64,000 bases of DNA from Pyropia haitanensis. Taxonomy: Eukaryota; Rhodophyta; Bangiophyceae; Bangiales; Bangiaceae. This document shows positions 1 to 11,446 of the stretch, piece by piece (position 1 is the first letter of the stretch; the number at the start of each line of letters is the position of its first letter). The notes under the pieces were generated by a model. It searched no databases, was not told the DNA's origin, and saw nothing but the letters and a program-made list of their open reading frames with translations. A program made the translations under genes and the position numbers. The stretch lies in contig SDUX01000004.1 of assembly GCA_008729055.1 (NCBI GenBank), forward strand, positions 7,038,026 through 7,102,025, written 5' to 3'.

Positions 1-756
1 CCGGTCGCCGCCGCCGGCAACGACCGCGCCGGCGGCGGCGGGTGGCGGCGGCGACCGCCCGCGCGGGGGGCGGCGCTCCCGCCGGCGGGCGTCGCGGGCG
101 CCGCCGCCGCCCCCCCCGCTGCCACCACCGCCGCCGCCCCTGCCGCCGCCGCCGTCGCAGCCGCCGGCTGCTCGCCCGGCGGCGGAGCGCCCGTCGACGC
201 GGCCGCGGCGGCGGTCGGCGGCCGCGACCGCCTCGGCGGCGGCGGCGGCGGCAGCGGCGGCAGCAGCAGGCGCGCCGTCAGTGCCGCCCGTGACGCCGCC
301 GCGGCAGGCCATCCCGCGGCGGCTGCGGCTGCTGTCTGACAGAGGTACGTGCGAGGAAACCCGCGCCGCCCCGCGTCGGCCTCCCACCCCGCGCACCACC
401 CGTCCCGTCCCGCCCTGCACCACCAGGCCAGGGAGTCACGCCGCCGCCGCCGCTCCGTCGCGCTCTTCCACCACACCCGCGGCGCACAGACGCGCCCAGA
501 CCAGACGACTAACCCGCCCGCGACCGCCCGCGACCCGCGCCACCGCGTGCACCAACGCTGTCTCCCCTCCGCCTTGCCTGCGAGTGTCTCCCACCCACCC
601 CCCCACCCGTCAACACCCGCTCCCCTCGGACAGTGCGCATCACGGTGGGGAGTGGCGGCAAGTCCGCCCCACGGCGGCAGCACGCCGCCGCCGCCGGCGG
701 GCCGCCCCGCATGCGCTCCCACACCTTTGGCGCGCAGGCGCGCAAGGGCGGTGCCG

Positions 757-801
<45 letters not shown>

Positions 802-1180
802 CCGACCGGCCACCACTGGCCGCCCTCTCCCACGCCAACCTCAACGCCGCGCCCGGCCGGCGGCTGGCGAGCCCCCCACCGGCACGACCGGCGGCGGCCA
901 CGGCCGCCGTGGCGGCGCCGCGCGGTGGCGGCGGTGGTGGCGGCGACGGCGGCGGCGGGGGCGGCGGCCGCAAGCGCGACCGCGTGGACCTCGCGCTGAC
1001 ACCCCCGCCGCTGCCACGGCGGCCGCGCGGGCCCACCGCCGCCGCCGCCGCTGCCGTGGACGATGACCATGACGACGGCGGCGTGCCGCCGCTGCCGCCC
1101 CTGCTGCGTGCCGCCGCCGCCGCTGCCGCGGCTGCCGGCCGGCCGCCACCGCCACCGCCACCGCCACCGCCACCACCGCC

Positions 1181-1213
<33 letters not shown>

Positions 1214-1444
1214 CGTGGTGGCGGCGGGTCCCACCACCGGCGCGGCGACGGCGGCGGCGGCAGCCGCCGCCGGCGGTGCCGACGGTGCCGACCGCGGCGG
1301 CGGCGGCGCCGCCGACGGGGAGCCAGACGACCCGCCCATCCTGTCGACGGAGCTGTGCGCGCGGCTGGGCGCGCTGATGCGCGCGCCCGCGACGCCGACG
1401 TGGCGGCCCCGCCGGAGCCGCCTGTTTGACACCCCACCGCCGGC

Positions 1445-1494
<50 letters not shown>

Positions 1495-1538
1495 GGCCGG
1501 CGGCGCGGCCAGCGGCGGCGGCTGGTTGGAGGGGGTAA
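1..1538 (+). CDS. 3' part of an unknown low-complexity protein (two exons)
   Basis: An open frame enters from the left edge (codons start at position 2) and runs to 344, where AGAG is followed by a strong donor GTACGT. A matching acceptor (CTCGGACAG) ends at 633. Joining 344 to 634 keeps phase 1 and rebuilds a Val codon, giving the junction LLSDR/VRITVGSGGK. The second exon runs to a TAA at 1536-1538. The protein is Pro/Arg-rich, then has MRSHTFGAQARKGG, Ala and Gly runs, a basic patch GRKRDRVD, an acidic patch DDDHDD, and a less repetitive C-terminal stretch (ILSTELCARLGALM) before a final Ala run. I recognise no family. The Arg-rich stretches would suit a nuclear protein, but that is weak inference. 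The 5' end lies outside the window. Confidence 0.5.
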
Positions 1539-1842
1539 ACAGACGGCAGCAGCCGCCATGACGGCAGCGGTCGAGGTGGGGGGGGGGGGGGTAGGGGGTA
1601 GCAGCGGCTTTGATGTGGACGGCGGTGCGACCGGGAGGGGCGGGGCAGAGATGGGCGCAGGGGAGGATTCCAGAGGGTACTCAGCGGGGTGTTTCGGAGC
1701 GGGTGACGTGATGGAGCACTCGCTCAGGCAAGGACACAGACAACAGCTCCCATGACGGATGCACAAAGACGGCGCGCACACGCCCCCCGCGGGCGACACA
1801 CAGAGCGGGGCTGTGGCAGGGCGGGGAGCTCGCGCGAGCGGC
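1539..1842. other. Convergent intergenic spacer
   Basis: About 300 bases between the TAA of the first gene and the stop of the FAM32A-like gene on the other strand. It contains a G11 run near 1579-1590 and no recognisable gene. It should hold both 3' untranslated ends; I see no clear polyadenylation signal. Confidence 0.5.
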
Positions 1843-2815
1843 CTACTTGGTGAGGCCCACCTTGAACAGGTCATAGTGCTCGGGCTCCTTGGCGAGCGTC
1901 TCGTTAAACGCCTGTGTGCGGGCGGTTGGCAGACACGGCGCGAGCGGGGGGGAGGGGGCAGGCAGGAGGGGCAACACACAGCAGCGGAACGGAACCGGGA
2001 GCGTCAGTCAACTGCGCGCGTCGCACGCAGACCGCCTGGCCGCCCAGGGCGGCGCCCCGCCCTGCCCGCGTCCACCCGCCCCCCCCCCCGCACGCACCCA
2101 CACGTGCCGCCACCCCCCGCGCCGCCGCGGCCGGCGCCCCTCCTCGGCACCAGCACCGCCGCCCGCTGACCCGCGCCGCCTTCCCCCCCCCCCAACCCCC
2201 CACCGTAACGCACCTCAATATTCTCCCGGTGGGTCACCCGCGCCGCCGCGGCGATGCGCGCCGCCTCCCGCCGCGCCGCGACGCTCCCAAACGCCCGCTC
2301 CGCCGCCGTCGGCGCCGCCGGCAGCACCACCCCGCCCGCCGCCACCGTCGCGGGCGCGTCGTCGCCGCCGTCGGCGGCCGCCGCGGCCGCCGCCGTGGCC
2401 GCCGCGGCGGCGGCGGCCGCCGGCAGGCGCCCCCCCCCACGCCGGGCACCCGCCGCCGACGGCGACGGCGGGGGGAAGAGGAGGAAGAGGAGGAGGGGGA
2501 CGACACCGTCGACGCGGACGACGAGGACGCCGAGGCGGAGACGCCGCCGCCCGCCCGGGGCGACGCCTCGCCGCGTTCGCGCAGCGCCGCGAGGCGCGCG
2601 TCGGCGTCGAGCAGCCCGCCTGCCCCTCGCGGCGACGCCGCGGCGGGTGCGGGTGCGGGCGCGCGGGCGGCGGCGGGCAGCAGCGCCGGGAGGGAGAGCA
2701 GCGCGCCGCCGCGGTGCAGGCGGAGCGGCTCGGCAATGAGGCTGGCGTAGGCGGCCGCGTCGGGGTCGGCCGCGTCGGCGGCGGCCGCCGCCACTGCGGG
2801 CGACGACGGCGCCAT
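1843..2815 (-). CDS. FAM32A-like protein (frameshifted in the assembly)
   Basis: Two exons on the minus strand. The ATG is at 2815. Exon 1 ends at 2214 (GAG before donor GTGCGT) and exon 2 runs from 1911 to the TAG at 1843. The joined C-terminus (THRENIEAFNETLAK, then EPEHYDLFKVGLTK) matches the conserved end of the FAM32A family, which closes in HYDxxKVxxTK. A preceding AERAFGSVAARREAARI also fits that family. The N-terminus (AEPLRLHRGG) resembles the family's short lysine-rich opening but is in another frame. The frames meet at a C9 run (2430-2438), and the total coding length is one base short of a multiple of three, so one C is probably missing. The protein is longer than animal FAM32A because of Ala/Ser/Arg runs. 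Family members are small nuclear proteins found with spliceosomes. Confidence 0.75.
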
Positions 2816-3289
2816 GGGGGGGGGGGCGCGTCAGGGGGAAGGCTCTGAGGGACGGAGGGAGGGGCACGAGGGGGGCACGCGGGCGAGGGAGACACGGCAC
2901 GTGCGCGCACGGTGGAGAAGAGTGCACGCGTCGCTGCTTCAACAGGTTGGAACGTTGCGAAGAGGCCCGTCGGGCAGTACTTGAGTTGCACCCGCTGCAC
3001 GGCTGATGAGAATCAAGTACATTGGAAACACGTCCAACAGCAGCACACGACAAATTCTTGAGCAGTCCGTATTGAAGCGCGAAGCACGCCTCAAGTAGTT
3101 GTACTTCTGGTTTTTAGACCTTGTGGTTGGTGATGCGATCACCCTCGGCACGACGGACGCGCGGAGATGCAACCACCGCTCATCCACCACCAGCCGTCGG
3201 CCACTCTCCATCACTGCCGTTGCCGGGTTGCGGTCCGCCTCCCTCGTCACGGCCTGGTCGCGGTGGAGAACCGGCGGCCCCCTACCGCC
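2816..3289. promoter_or_regulatory. Divergent promoter region of FAM32A-like and SRP54 genes
   Basis: The two genes start back to back about 470 bases apart. The middle (about 3000-3130) is clearly richer in A and T than its surroundings, as expected for a promoter core in such GC-rich DNA. No canonical TATA box or other site could be assigned. The SRP54 frame stays open upstream to 3167, so an earlier start is formally possible. Confidence 0.4.
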
Positions 3290-3559
3290 ATGGCGTTGTC
3301 AGCGCCACCCGGCGGACCCGTGGCGGCCTTTGCCGCCACCCCCTGGGCGGCGGCGGTGGGCGCCGCGGCGGCCCCCCGGTCGGCGGCGGCCGCCCTCTCC
3401 TGCGCCCGCCCGGCCTGGCTGACGGGCACCACCGCGCTGGGAAAGACCGCCGGCGCGTGTGCGCTGCTGCCACCCCTCCCCGCCGGCGCGGTGCCAAGAC
3501 CGCGGCGGCGGCATGGCGAGGCGTCCCCCGCTTCCCTCCCCCCAGTCGACGCCCCCGCT

Positions 3560-3622
<63 letters not shown>

Positions 3623-5170
3623 CTGTCGATGATGTTTGAGTCGCTGGCAGACAAGATGGACCAGACCATCCGCAAGCTCCGCGGCACCGACAAGATCACC
3701 GAGGCCAACATTGGCGGCGCCCTCAAGGAGGTCCGCCGCGCCATGCTCGACGCAGACGTGAACCTGCGGGTGGTGGACCAGCTGATTGCAGACGTGCGGG
3801 AGCGGGCGGTGGGCAGCGACGTGGTGGCGGGCGTCGAGCCGGGCCAGCAGTTTATCAAGATCATCTACGAGGAGCTCACCCGCGTCATGGGCAAGGACGC
3901 CGCGCCGCTGGCGCGGCGGGCGGCGGGCTCGGGGCCGACGGTGGTGCTGCTGGCGGGCCTGCAGGGCGCGGGGAAGACGACGGCGGCGGCCAAGCTGGCG
4001 CTCTACGTCAAGTCCCGCAAGGCCGACAAGCCGAGCACCGCGGCGGCGATGTTGGAAAAGGCGCCACCGCCGGCGGCCGCGGCGCCGGCCGGGCCGCCGC
4101 CCAAGGTGCTCCTCGTCGCGTGCGACGTGTACCGGCCAGCGGCGGTGGAGCAGCTGCAGACGCTCGCCGGCATGATTGACGTCGACGTCTACACGGCGGA
4201 CCTGGACCTGGGCGCGGTGGAGATTGCGCGCCGTGGCCTGACCACCGCGGAGGAGGGCAAGTACGACACGGTCATCATCGATACGGCCGGGCGGCAGGTC
4301 ATCAATGACAAGCTGATGCGGGAGCTGCGGGACGTCAAGGCCGCGACGCGGCCCGACGACACGCTGCTGGTGGTGGACGCGATGACGGGGCAGGAGGCGG
4401 CGAACTTGACCCGCGCGTTTAACGACAGCGTCGGCATCACGGGCGCCATCCTCACCAAGCTCGATGGGGACACCCGCGGCGGCGCCGCCCTGTCCGTGCA
4501 GTCCGTGTCGGGCAAGCCGATCAAGTTTGTGGGGACGGGCGAGAAGGTGGAGAAGCTCGAGCCGTTCTTCCCCGAGCGGATGGCGTCGCGCATTCTGGGC
4601 ATGGGCGACGTGCTGACGCTGGTGGACAAGGCGGAGGAGGCGATGGACGCCAAGGAGGCAGAGGCGCTGACGAAGCGGATGGTGGAGAACACGTTTGACT
4701 TTGAGGACTTTCTCAAGCAGAGCAAGATGATCAGCACAATGGGCTCGTTTGGGGGGCTCATGAAGATGCTGCCGGGCGTCGGCAGCATCTCGGGACAGCA
4801 GATGGCGCAGGCGGAGCAAAAGCTCAAGCTCGCCACCTGCCTCATCAACTCGATGACCGTCGCGGAGCGGCGGCAGCCCGACCTGCTCGGCAGCGGCGGC
4901 GCCGCCGCGTCGCGCCTGTCGCGCATCGCGCGGGGCTCGGGCCGCTCCGTCGCGGACGCCAAGACGCTCGTGTCGGACTTTCAGCGCATGCGGTCGATGA
5001 TGGCCAAGATGAGCAAAAAGATGCTCGCCGAGCAGGGCGGCGGGCCGGGCGGGCCGGGCGGGCCCGGCGGGGCCGGGGGGGGGGGGGCGCCCGCCGTCAA
5101 CCGCGCGCAGCGGCGCAAGGCGAGCAAGAAGAAGGCACAAAGCGCGCCCAAGCGCGGCTTTGGGAAATAG
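3290..5170 (+). CDS. cpSRP54: Plastid signal recognition particle GTPase SRP54
   Basis: A single exon of 626 residues. ATG 3290 begins a transit-like leader (MALSAPPGGPVAAFAAT) rich in Ala, Ser and Arg; an upstream in-frame ATG at 3167 gives a less plausible leader. A Gly run at about residues 87-111 precedes the N domain (LSMMFESLADKMDQ). GTPase motifs follow in order: GLQGAGKTT (about 222), DVYRPAAVEQL (about 279), DTAGR (about 330) and TKLDGD (about 389). The methionine-rich M domain begins near 470 and holds FGGLMKMLPG and SRLSRIARGSG. The latter is the SRP-RNA-binding signature of bacterial Ffh. An insertion of about 28 residues (ending PAGPPP) sits between the P loop and DVYRPAA. The C-terminus is a Lys/Arg tail with no evident cpSRP43-binding motif. 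Its role is cotranslational targeting of plastid membrane proteins. Confidence 0.95.
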
Positions 5171-5539
5171 GCAAGGTGGTTGCTCGCGGGAGGGAGGAGA
5201 GCGGGTGGTGGTGGTCGGGTGCGTGTGTGGGGTAGAGGGCCTCCCATTGGCGGAGCGTCGGGACTCAGACGGGCGGTTGTGCCAAGAGGGGCAAGGGGGG
5301 GACAGGCAGTGGGGAGCGTGTGCGGGGCAGAGACCCTCATTGGTGGTGCGGCACCGGTCCGGCGGCTCGCGTTCTACCGCACTCGGAGGTGCTTGTTGTC
5401 GCTTCTCGCTCGGGCATCCCCCTAGAAGTCAAGCGCGCAGGACGCCCCAGTTTGTCCCCTTCCCAGCCCCGTTGGACTCGCCCGGTCCCACCGCCGCCTC
5501 CTTCCCGCCCCGGCCGCCGCGCACCCGCGTCGTCGCGCG

Positions 5540-5822
5540 TCAATCCCACTGCGAGTGGAACCGCCACGCTGGCGGCGGCTGCCGCCAGCGGCGGCGGCCG
5601 CGGCGGCAGCCACGGCCGCGGCGCCCCCCCCGCGCCACCACCGCGCGCGCCAGCCAGCCGAGCAGGGGCAGGCTCAGCACCGCCGCCACGCCCGCGGCCA
5701 CCGCCGCGGCGTCGTGTGCCGAGACGCCCTGCTCGGCCAGCGCCGCCGTCACGCGCGCCGCGGCGGCCGACACGGCCGAGGGGGGAGCCCGCCGGCGGGC
5801 CCGGCCGGGCCGCCGTCGCTGC

Positions 5823-5853
<31 letters not shown>

Positions 5854-5929
5854 GCCGTCGCCGTCGCCGTCGCGGCCGGTGGCGGAGGCGAGCCACGGCG
5901 CTCGCCCCCCGTTATCGCTGCCGCTACCG

Positions 5930-5963
<34 letters not shown>

Positions 5964-7270
5964 TCATCACCCGGTGGGCGGCGGCGGCGAGCGGGCCGAC
6001 GCCAACGGCGCGGGCGGAGCGGGCGGCGTCGGCGAGGGCGGACAGCGTCGGCGACGCCCGCCCCGCCGCCGCGGGCCCGCCACGGCGGCGACCCCCACCG
6101 CCGCCACCACCACCTGCCAAGAGCGCCGCCCACAGCTGCCGCGCGCGGGCGCCCGCGGCCGCAGCCGTCGCCGCCGCCGTCGCTGCCGCGGCCGGCCGGC
6201 CGGCCGTACCCGCCGGCCGCGCCGCCGTGGCGGTGGCCCAGCCGTCGGCGGCCGCCGCGGCAACGGCGGCTGCGCAGGCGGCCGCCGCGGTAGCGGCGGC
6301 CACCACCACCGCCACCGCCGCGGCGGCGGCGGCGAGCAGCTCGGTCATGACGGGGGCGGCGGCGGCCGCCGCGGCGCGCGCCGCGGCGGCGGCGGCGGTC
6401 AGCAAGGCGGCGGCGGCGGCGGTGAGCTCGGCCGCCGACGGGCCACCGTCGGCGGCCGCCCCCACCCCACCGCCACGCCCGCCGTCACTCGCGCCGGCGG
6501 GTGACCGCGGGTGCCCGTAGACTGCAGACGCGTTGGCGCCGCGGCCGCCGCACGCGGCGGCTATCGCGGCGGCAATCAGCGTGGCGACGGCCGACGTGTG
6601 CTGTCGGCCGTCACGACCACCACCACCGCCCCCACCGTCGCCGCCCCCACCGACGCCGCCGCCACCACCACCACCACCACCGCCGTCGCGGTCGGCACCA
6701 CCACCGCCGTCGCGGTCGGCACCCCCCCCGCCACCGCCGCGGTCATGGCTGCCCAGCGCGGACACGGCGGCGGCGACCCCCCCCGCCACCGACTGCACCG
6801 CCGCCGCGGCGGTGACGAGCGCGGCGACGACGAGGCCCGCCACGACCGACGGCGGCTCCGCCGGCGGCGCGACGCCGCGCCGCCCGCCGGCCGCCGTCGC
6901 GGCCGCCACGCCGTCGCGGCTGCCAGACGGCGGCGGCACGTCGACGGGGTGGGACGCCGCCGCGGCGGCGGCGGGCGGTGGCGCGGCGGCCACCGCGGTG
7001 CCGGCGGCGGCGCGCGGCACGGGGTCGTCCGCGGCGGCGGCGGCGGCACCACCTCCCGCGTCGGCCCCAGCGTCCGCCGCAGCCATCGTCGGCGGCTCTG
7101 GGGTGGCCGCCTCGGCAGCCACCACGGCCGCTGTGTCCGCGGCCGCCTGCCGCTCGGCAGTGGCGCGTGCGGCGGTCGCCGCGGCCTGCTCGGCGAGCAG
7201 CTCGGCCGCCAGCGCCGCCTCTGCGTCGGCCGCCTCTGCGGCGGCCACCGCGTCGGCCGCCGCCGCGTCG

Positions 7271-7317
<47 letters not shown>

Positions 7318-7523
7318 GGTCGTCGGTGGCCCCTCCGTCACCGCCGCGGCCGCCAGCTCGTCGGCCGTCACCGCGGCCGCCGGCATGTTGGCCGCCGCCG
7401 ACGCGGGCGCCGGCGCTGAGGCCGCCGCCGTCACTGCTGGCACGTCGGCCGCCCGCCCCGCCGCCCACCCCACGACCGGCGCCGCGCCACCGGCCGCGGC
7501 GGCGGTAGCCAGCGGCGGCGGCG

Positions 7524-7567
<44 letters not shown>

Positions 7568-7884
7568 ACCCCCACGGTCGCGGCGGTAGCAGCCCCCCCC
7601 CCCCCCCCACCCTGCGGAGGCTGAGCCGGAGGACCCCCCCCCCCCCACCAGCCGTACCGCCTCGGCCAGGTCCGCGTCGCCCGACAGCGTCACCGCGTCG
7701 CCCTCGTCATCCTCGTACGTCAGCGCGAGCGCGGCGGGGGTGACGCGGAACGCGTCGGCGACGGCGGTGACAAAGGGCGTCCACGCCAGCGGTGGGGGGA
7801 CCCCAACCCGCCGGATGGTGCCGCCGAGCCGCGCCTTGACGCGCGTCACCCCGCCGGGGGGGGGTCCACGCCCGCGGGCTCCAT
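5540..7884 (-). CDS. PB1-domain protein with Ala-rich body and hydrophobic C-terminus (frameshifted)
   Basis: The start is ATG 7884 (MEPAGVDPPP). One extra C in the C9 run at 7857-7865 would join it directly to a PB1 domain: VTRVKARLGGTIRRVGV with the first-strand Lys, then LTYEDDEGDAVTLSGDADL, an OPCA-type acidic motif. The domain is thus probably both basic- and acidic-faced (type I/II). After poly-C runs near 7600-7650 the frame changes and an Ala-rich body of about 600 residues continues. It contains helix-forming stretches such as LSALADAARSARAVGVG. Another change near 5779-5784 leads to a hydrophobic segment (VAAVLSLPLLGWLA) followed by ARAVVARGG. Which frame carries the stop is uncertain: 5540 in one, 5422 in another. 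PB1 domains mediate oligomerisation in NBR1/p62 receptors and other scaffolds, but no ZZ or UBA domain is visible. Confidence 0.7.
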
Positions 7885-9256
7885 ACGGACGCACCCAGAC
7901 AGACGCGGGGGGGACGGTGGGCAGGAAGGGAGGGGGGGGGGGGGGGGGGGGGTGGGAGGGGGCAGCGGTAGTGGCGGCGGTGGCGGTGGTGGCGGTGGCG
8001 GTGGTGAGGCGGTGGGGTGGGCGACGCGGGTGGCTGGGGGGGGGGGGGGGGGGGGGAGTGTGACGGCACGCCACGGCGGCTCTTGAACCCGCCACGGGGA
8101 CGCTGCCGGCCGCGGCGGCGACGGACCTTGCGGCGTCCCCCCCCCCCCCCCCCCCGCCACCCGGCAGTCCCTGCAAGGACGGCCGGGACAGCAAGCCAGG
8201 CGCGGGACGCAGACGGGCGAGGCCGCCGCCGCCACCCATGGGGGGGGGGGGGGGGGAAATGCGTGTGGGGCCGCCGCCGCCGCCACCGCCGCCGCGGCGC
8301 GCCGGCTGTGCCTGGCGTCGTTGAAGGGGGGGGGGGGGGGTCGGCGACGCGTGGCGAGGCCGACGCGGCGGCGGGACCGCGGCGGCGGCGGCCGCGCCCT
8401 GCTGTCCGCCAGAGTCGAGACGCGCGTGTGGCCGACGGAGCAAGGGAGGTTTCGTGCGAGATCCACGGTCATTGCTGGCGGCCGCGGACACCGGACCGTG
8501 CCGGCGTGGTGGACCGTGCTGCATGATTCGTTGTTGGCAAACGCGCACGTAACTTTTGTGGCCTACAGTACTTACCCTGATACAGCGGCTGCTAAGGGAT
8601 ACGCTTTTCAAGATGAGAAAGACCAGACCAAAAATCCGAGGAACAACACCGTATCGACGGCAGCGTCTCCGCCCCGCGACTTGAACAGCGACGGCGCGGT
8701 CGCGACGTCGTCCGCCTCGGCCGCCTTTCCCCCCCCGTCGCTGCCGTCGTCCCCCCCCCCGACCCCCCCCTTCCCCCCCCTCCCCGACCCCCCCCTTCCC
8801 CCCCCCCCCGGCTCCCCTTGGCGACCTCGATTCCCCGCCGCCGCCCCCCGGTGGCGACGCTGTCCCCCCCCCCCCCGCCACCCGCGGTGGTGCTGGTGCG
8901 CGCCCCCCCCCCCGCCCCCCCCCCTCCCTAGCCTCGATACGCTGCCGCCGGCGCGCCGCCGCGGCCGCTGCCGCCGGCGTGTCGCGCGTGGCCCCTCGCC
9001 ACCCGCGCGCCGCCGTACCCACCCACCTCCAACGGGGTGGGTGGGGGTTGGTTGGGCAGGCTCCCCCCCCCTCCCCCCCCCCCCCCCCACCCCCCCCCTC
9101 CCCCCCCCCCCTCCACCCCCCCCTCCCCCACGCCCCCCCCACTTCCCCCCTCCCCCCCGCCTCCCCCACTTCCCCCCTCCCCCCCGCCTCCCCCCTACCC
9201 CGCGCCGCCCTCGCCCCCCCCCCCCCAGCCGGCTGCCCTTCCCGTCGCGGCCGGTC
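7885..9256. other. Divergent spacer between PB1 gene and PEX16
   Basis: Long C and G homopolymers alternate with GCC/GGC repeats. A less GC-rich core lies at about 8510-8650 and probably contains the promoters. Very long C runs at 9060-9230 precede the first PEX16 ATG. Part of the PEX16 N-terminus could be hidden here in another frame, because the family's usual opening before the first conserved helix is not seen downstream. Confidence 0.4.
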
Positions 9257-11446
9257 ATGGCCCCCCCCCCCCCCCCCCCCCACGTCGCCCGTCCACCCGC
9301 CTCGGCCGCCTCGCCGCCGCCGCCCACGCCGCGGCAGCCGCCGCCGCGCCCGCCGCCGCCGCGGCGGAAGAGACGGCCCGCTCGCTGGCGGTGCTCGCCC
9401 CCTATGGTGCCGACGCGGGCGTGCGTGCCGAGGCGCTCCTCGCCGCCCTGTCGGTCGTGTCGATTGTGCGCGCCACGACCGCTGGCGGCGGCGGCGGTGG
9501 CGGCGGTGGCGGCGGTGGCGGCGGTGGCGGCGGTGGCGGCGGCGGTGGCGGTCGGGATGGCACCGGTGGTGGTGGTGGCGGCGGGGGGGGGGGGGGGGGG
9601 TGGGTGTGGCGGCGGCGGCGGCCGACCATTGCGTCGGTGGCGGTGGAGAGGGGGGGCGGGCGGCGGTGGGGGGGGGGGGTGCCGCCGCTGGCGGATCTAC
9701 CGTCGGGCTGCTGCGGGCGGCGCTCGCGGTGCTCCGCGCGACGGAGCTGCTCGTCGAGGGCGCCGCCGCACGCCACGCCGCCGCCGCCGCCGCGGCCGCC
9801 GCCGCCGCACCCGCCGCCGCGTCGGCGGCGGTGGCCCCGGCGGCGGCAGCCGCCGCCGCAAGACCGCCGCCGGCGGCGGGGGTGGGCGTCGCCGGCGCGG
9901 CGGCGGCGGCGGGCGGCACGGGCGTGCCGCCGGTCGGCGCCGACGCGGGCGGCGCCCCCCCCCCCCCCCCCCCGGCGGGCGCCCCCCCGCCCCGCCCGTG
10001 GGCCGCCATCACCGCCGTCGAGGCCGCCAAGGCGGCGGTGCGGCTGGCGCTGCTCGCCGCCCGCGGCGGGTCGCCCGCGCCGCCGCACGTGGACGCGCTC
10101 GACACCACCCCGCCGCCGCGGGTGGTCACCGCCGCCACCCCGTGTACGTGCCTGTCTGAGGGGGGGGGGGGGATCCCGACGGTGGGGGGGGGGGGGGGTC
10201 CTGCGGTTTGTTGCACGCGCGCTGGCGCCACCGCCGCCGCCCCAGTCGGATAGCGACAGCGACCGCGATGGCAGTGATGGTGACGGTGACGGTGACGGTG
10301 ACGGTGACGGTGACGGTGGTGGTGGTGGTGGTGGAGGTGGTGGTGGAGGTGGTGGTGGTGGTGGTGGTGCACCGCTGCCGCCGCTGCCGTTTGTGGTCGG
10401 GCGCCGGTCGGGGGTGCGGCTGCTGGTGCTACCCCGCGCCGCCGCGCCGGCGGTGCCCGTTGTGGGGGACGGCGGCGGCGGCAGTGCCGGCGGCGGGGAC
10501 CGCCGCCGGCGGCGGCGGCTGTACGAGGCGGTCGCGGAGCGGCGGTCGGCGTGGCTGTTTCGGCGCCTTGGGGGGGGGGGGACGACGCCGACCCGGCCGC
10601 GTGGGAGTGCCCAGCGTGTGCCGCCGCGTCGGCCGCCGCGACCGCCGACGCGGCCGCCGCCGCCGCCGCCGCCGCCGCGGCCGCCGCCGCGGTCACGGCC
10701 GGCCGCAAAGCCGCCCCCACCACCGACAATGGCGACGCGGTGGCGGCGGCGGTGGCGGCGGCGGCGGCGCCGCCATTGCCTGTCCCCCTCCCCCCTCCCC
10801 CCGCGGGGGTGTGGCTACCCGGCGGCGCCGCCGCGGCGGCCGCCGAGGCCCTCTCCATCCTCCGCCCGCTGGTCCACGCGGCGGGCGCCGCGGCGGTGCC
10901 CGGCCGCCCGTGGGCGCCCTGGGCCGCCGCGCTCAGCGTCGACGCGGCCGCCGACGCGCTGATGGGCGTCGCCGCCACCGCGCGGCGGGCGGCGGCCGCC
11001 GACGCGGCCGCCGCCGCCGCCGACGCTGACGCCGCCGCCGCTGCCGCCGCCGCCGCCGCCGACGCCGCCGCCGTTACCGCCGCCACCGACGCGGACGTGC
11101 GGACCGCTGCGGACGCTGCGGCTGGCACCCCCGTCGGCGCCGGTGATGGCAACGCCGACGCCACGGCGGCGGCGACGGCGGCGGCGGCGGCAGCGGCGGC
11201 GGCGGCCGCCACCGCCGTTGCCATGGCGGCGGTCGACGAGACGGCCGCGGCGGAGCGCCGCCGCCGCCGTGCGGCGGTCGCCCTCTACGCCCTCCGCCCG
11301 CCCGCCTACGCGGCGGGCGTTGGCCGTGTTGCCGCCGCCGCCGCCACGGCGACGGCGCGGGTGCCACTGGTGGGGGGGGGGTCGCGCTCGCGCGGGAGCT
11401 GCTGGATGGCATCGCCGCGCGCTGGTTTTATACGTCGGGCTCGTGA
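9257..11446 (+). CDS. PEX16: Peroxisomal membrane protein PEX16 (split over several frames)
   Basis: Conserved PEX16 blocks occur in the right order but in changing frames. ARSLAVLAPYGADAGVRAEA (near 9375) fits the N-terminal block. GLLRAALAVLRATELLVEGA (9706) and PWAAITAVEAAKAAVRLALL (9997) are the central blocks. FVVGRRSGVRLLVL (10391) follows. EALSILRPLVHAAG (10844) and WAPWAAALSVD are the 'LRPLLH ... WKPW' region, and RRRRAAVALYALRPPAY (11256) the 'LLYYLLRSPFY' region. The end is ALARELLDGIAARWFYTSGS with a TGA at 11444-11446. Frames change at G or C runs near 9280, 9590, 10190, 10571 and 11370. Ala, Gly and Asp-Gly runs greatly lengthen it. PEX16 is an ER/peroxisome membrane protein that receives PEX3 and other membrane proteins. 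The first codon is uncertain. Confidence 0.88.

Noticed and set aside
6743..11224. Very long minus-strand open frame (about 1490 codons)
   Set aside because: It overlays PEX16, which is proven by ordered family motifs on the plus strand. It is Ala/Arg/His runs typical of the reverse of GCC-rich coding DNA. Only its 3' part, from 7884 leftwards, is used by the PB1 gene.
9257..11446. Programmed ribosomal frameshifting in PEX16
   Set aside because: Five shifts in one gene, all at plain C/G runs and with no slippery heptamer or consistent direction, fit base-count errors better.
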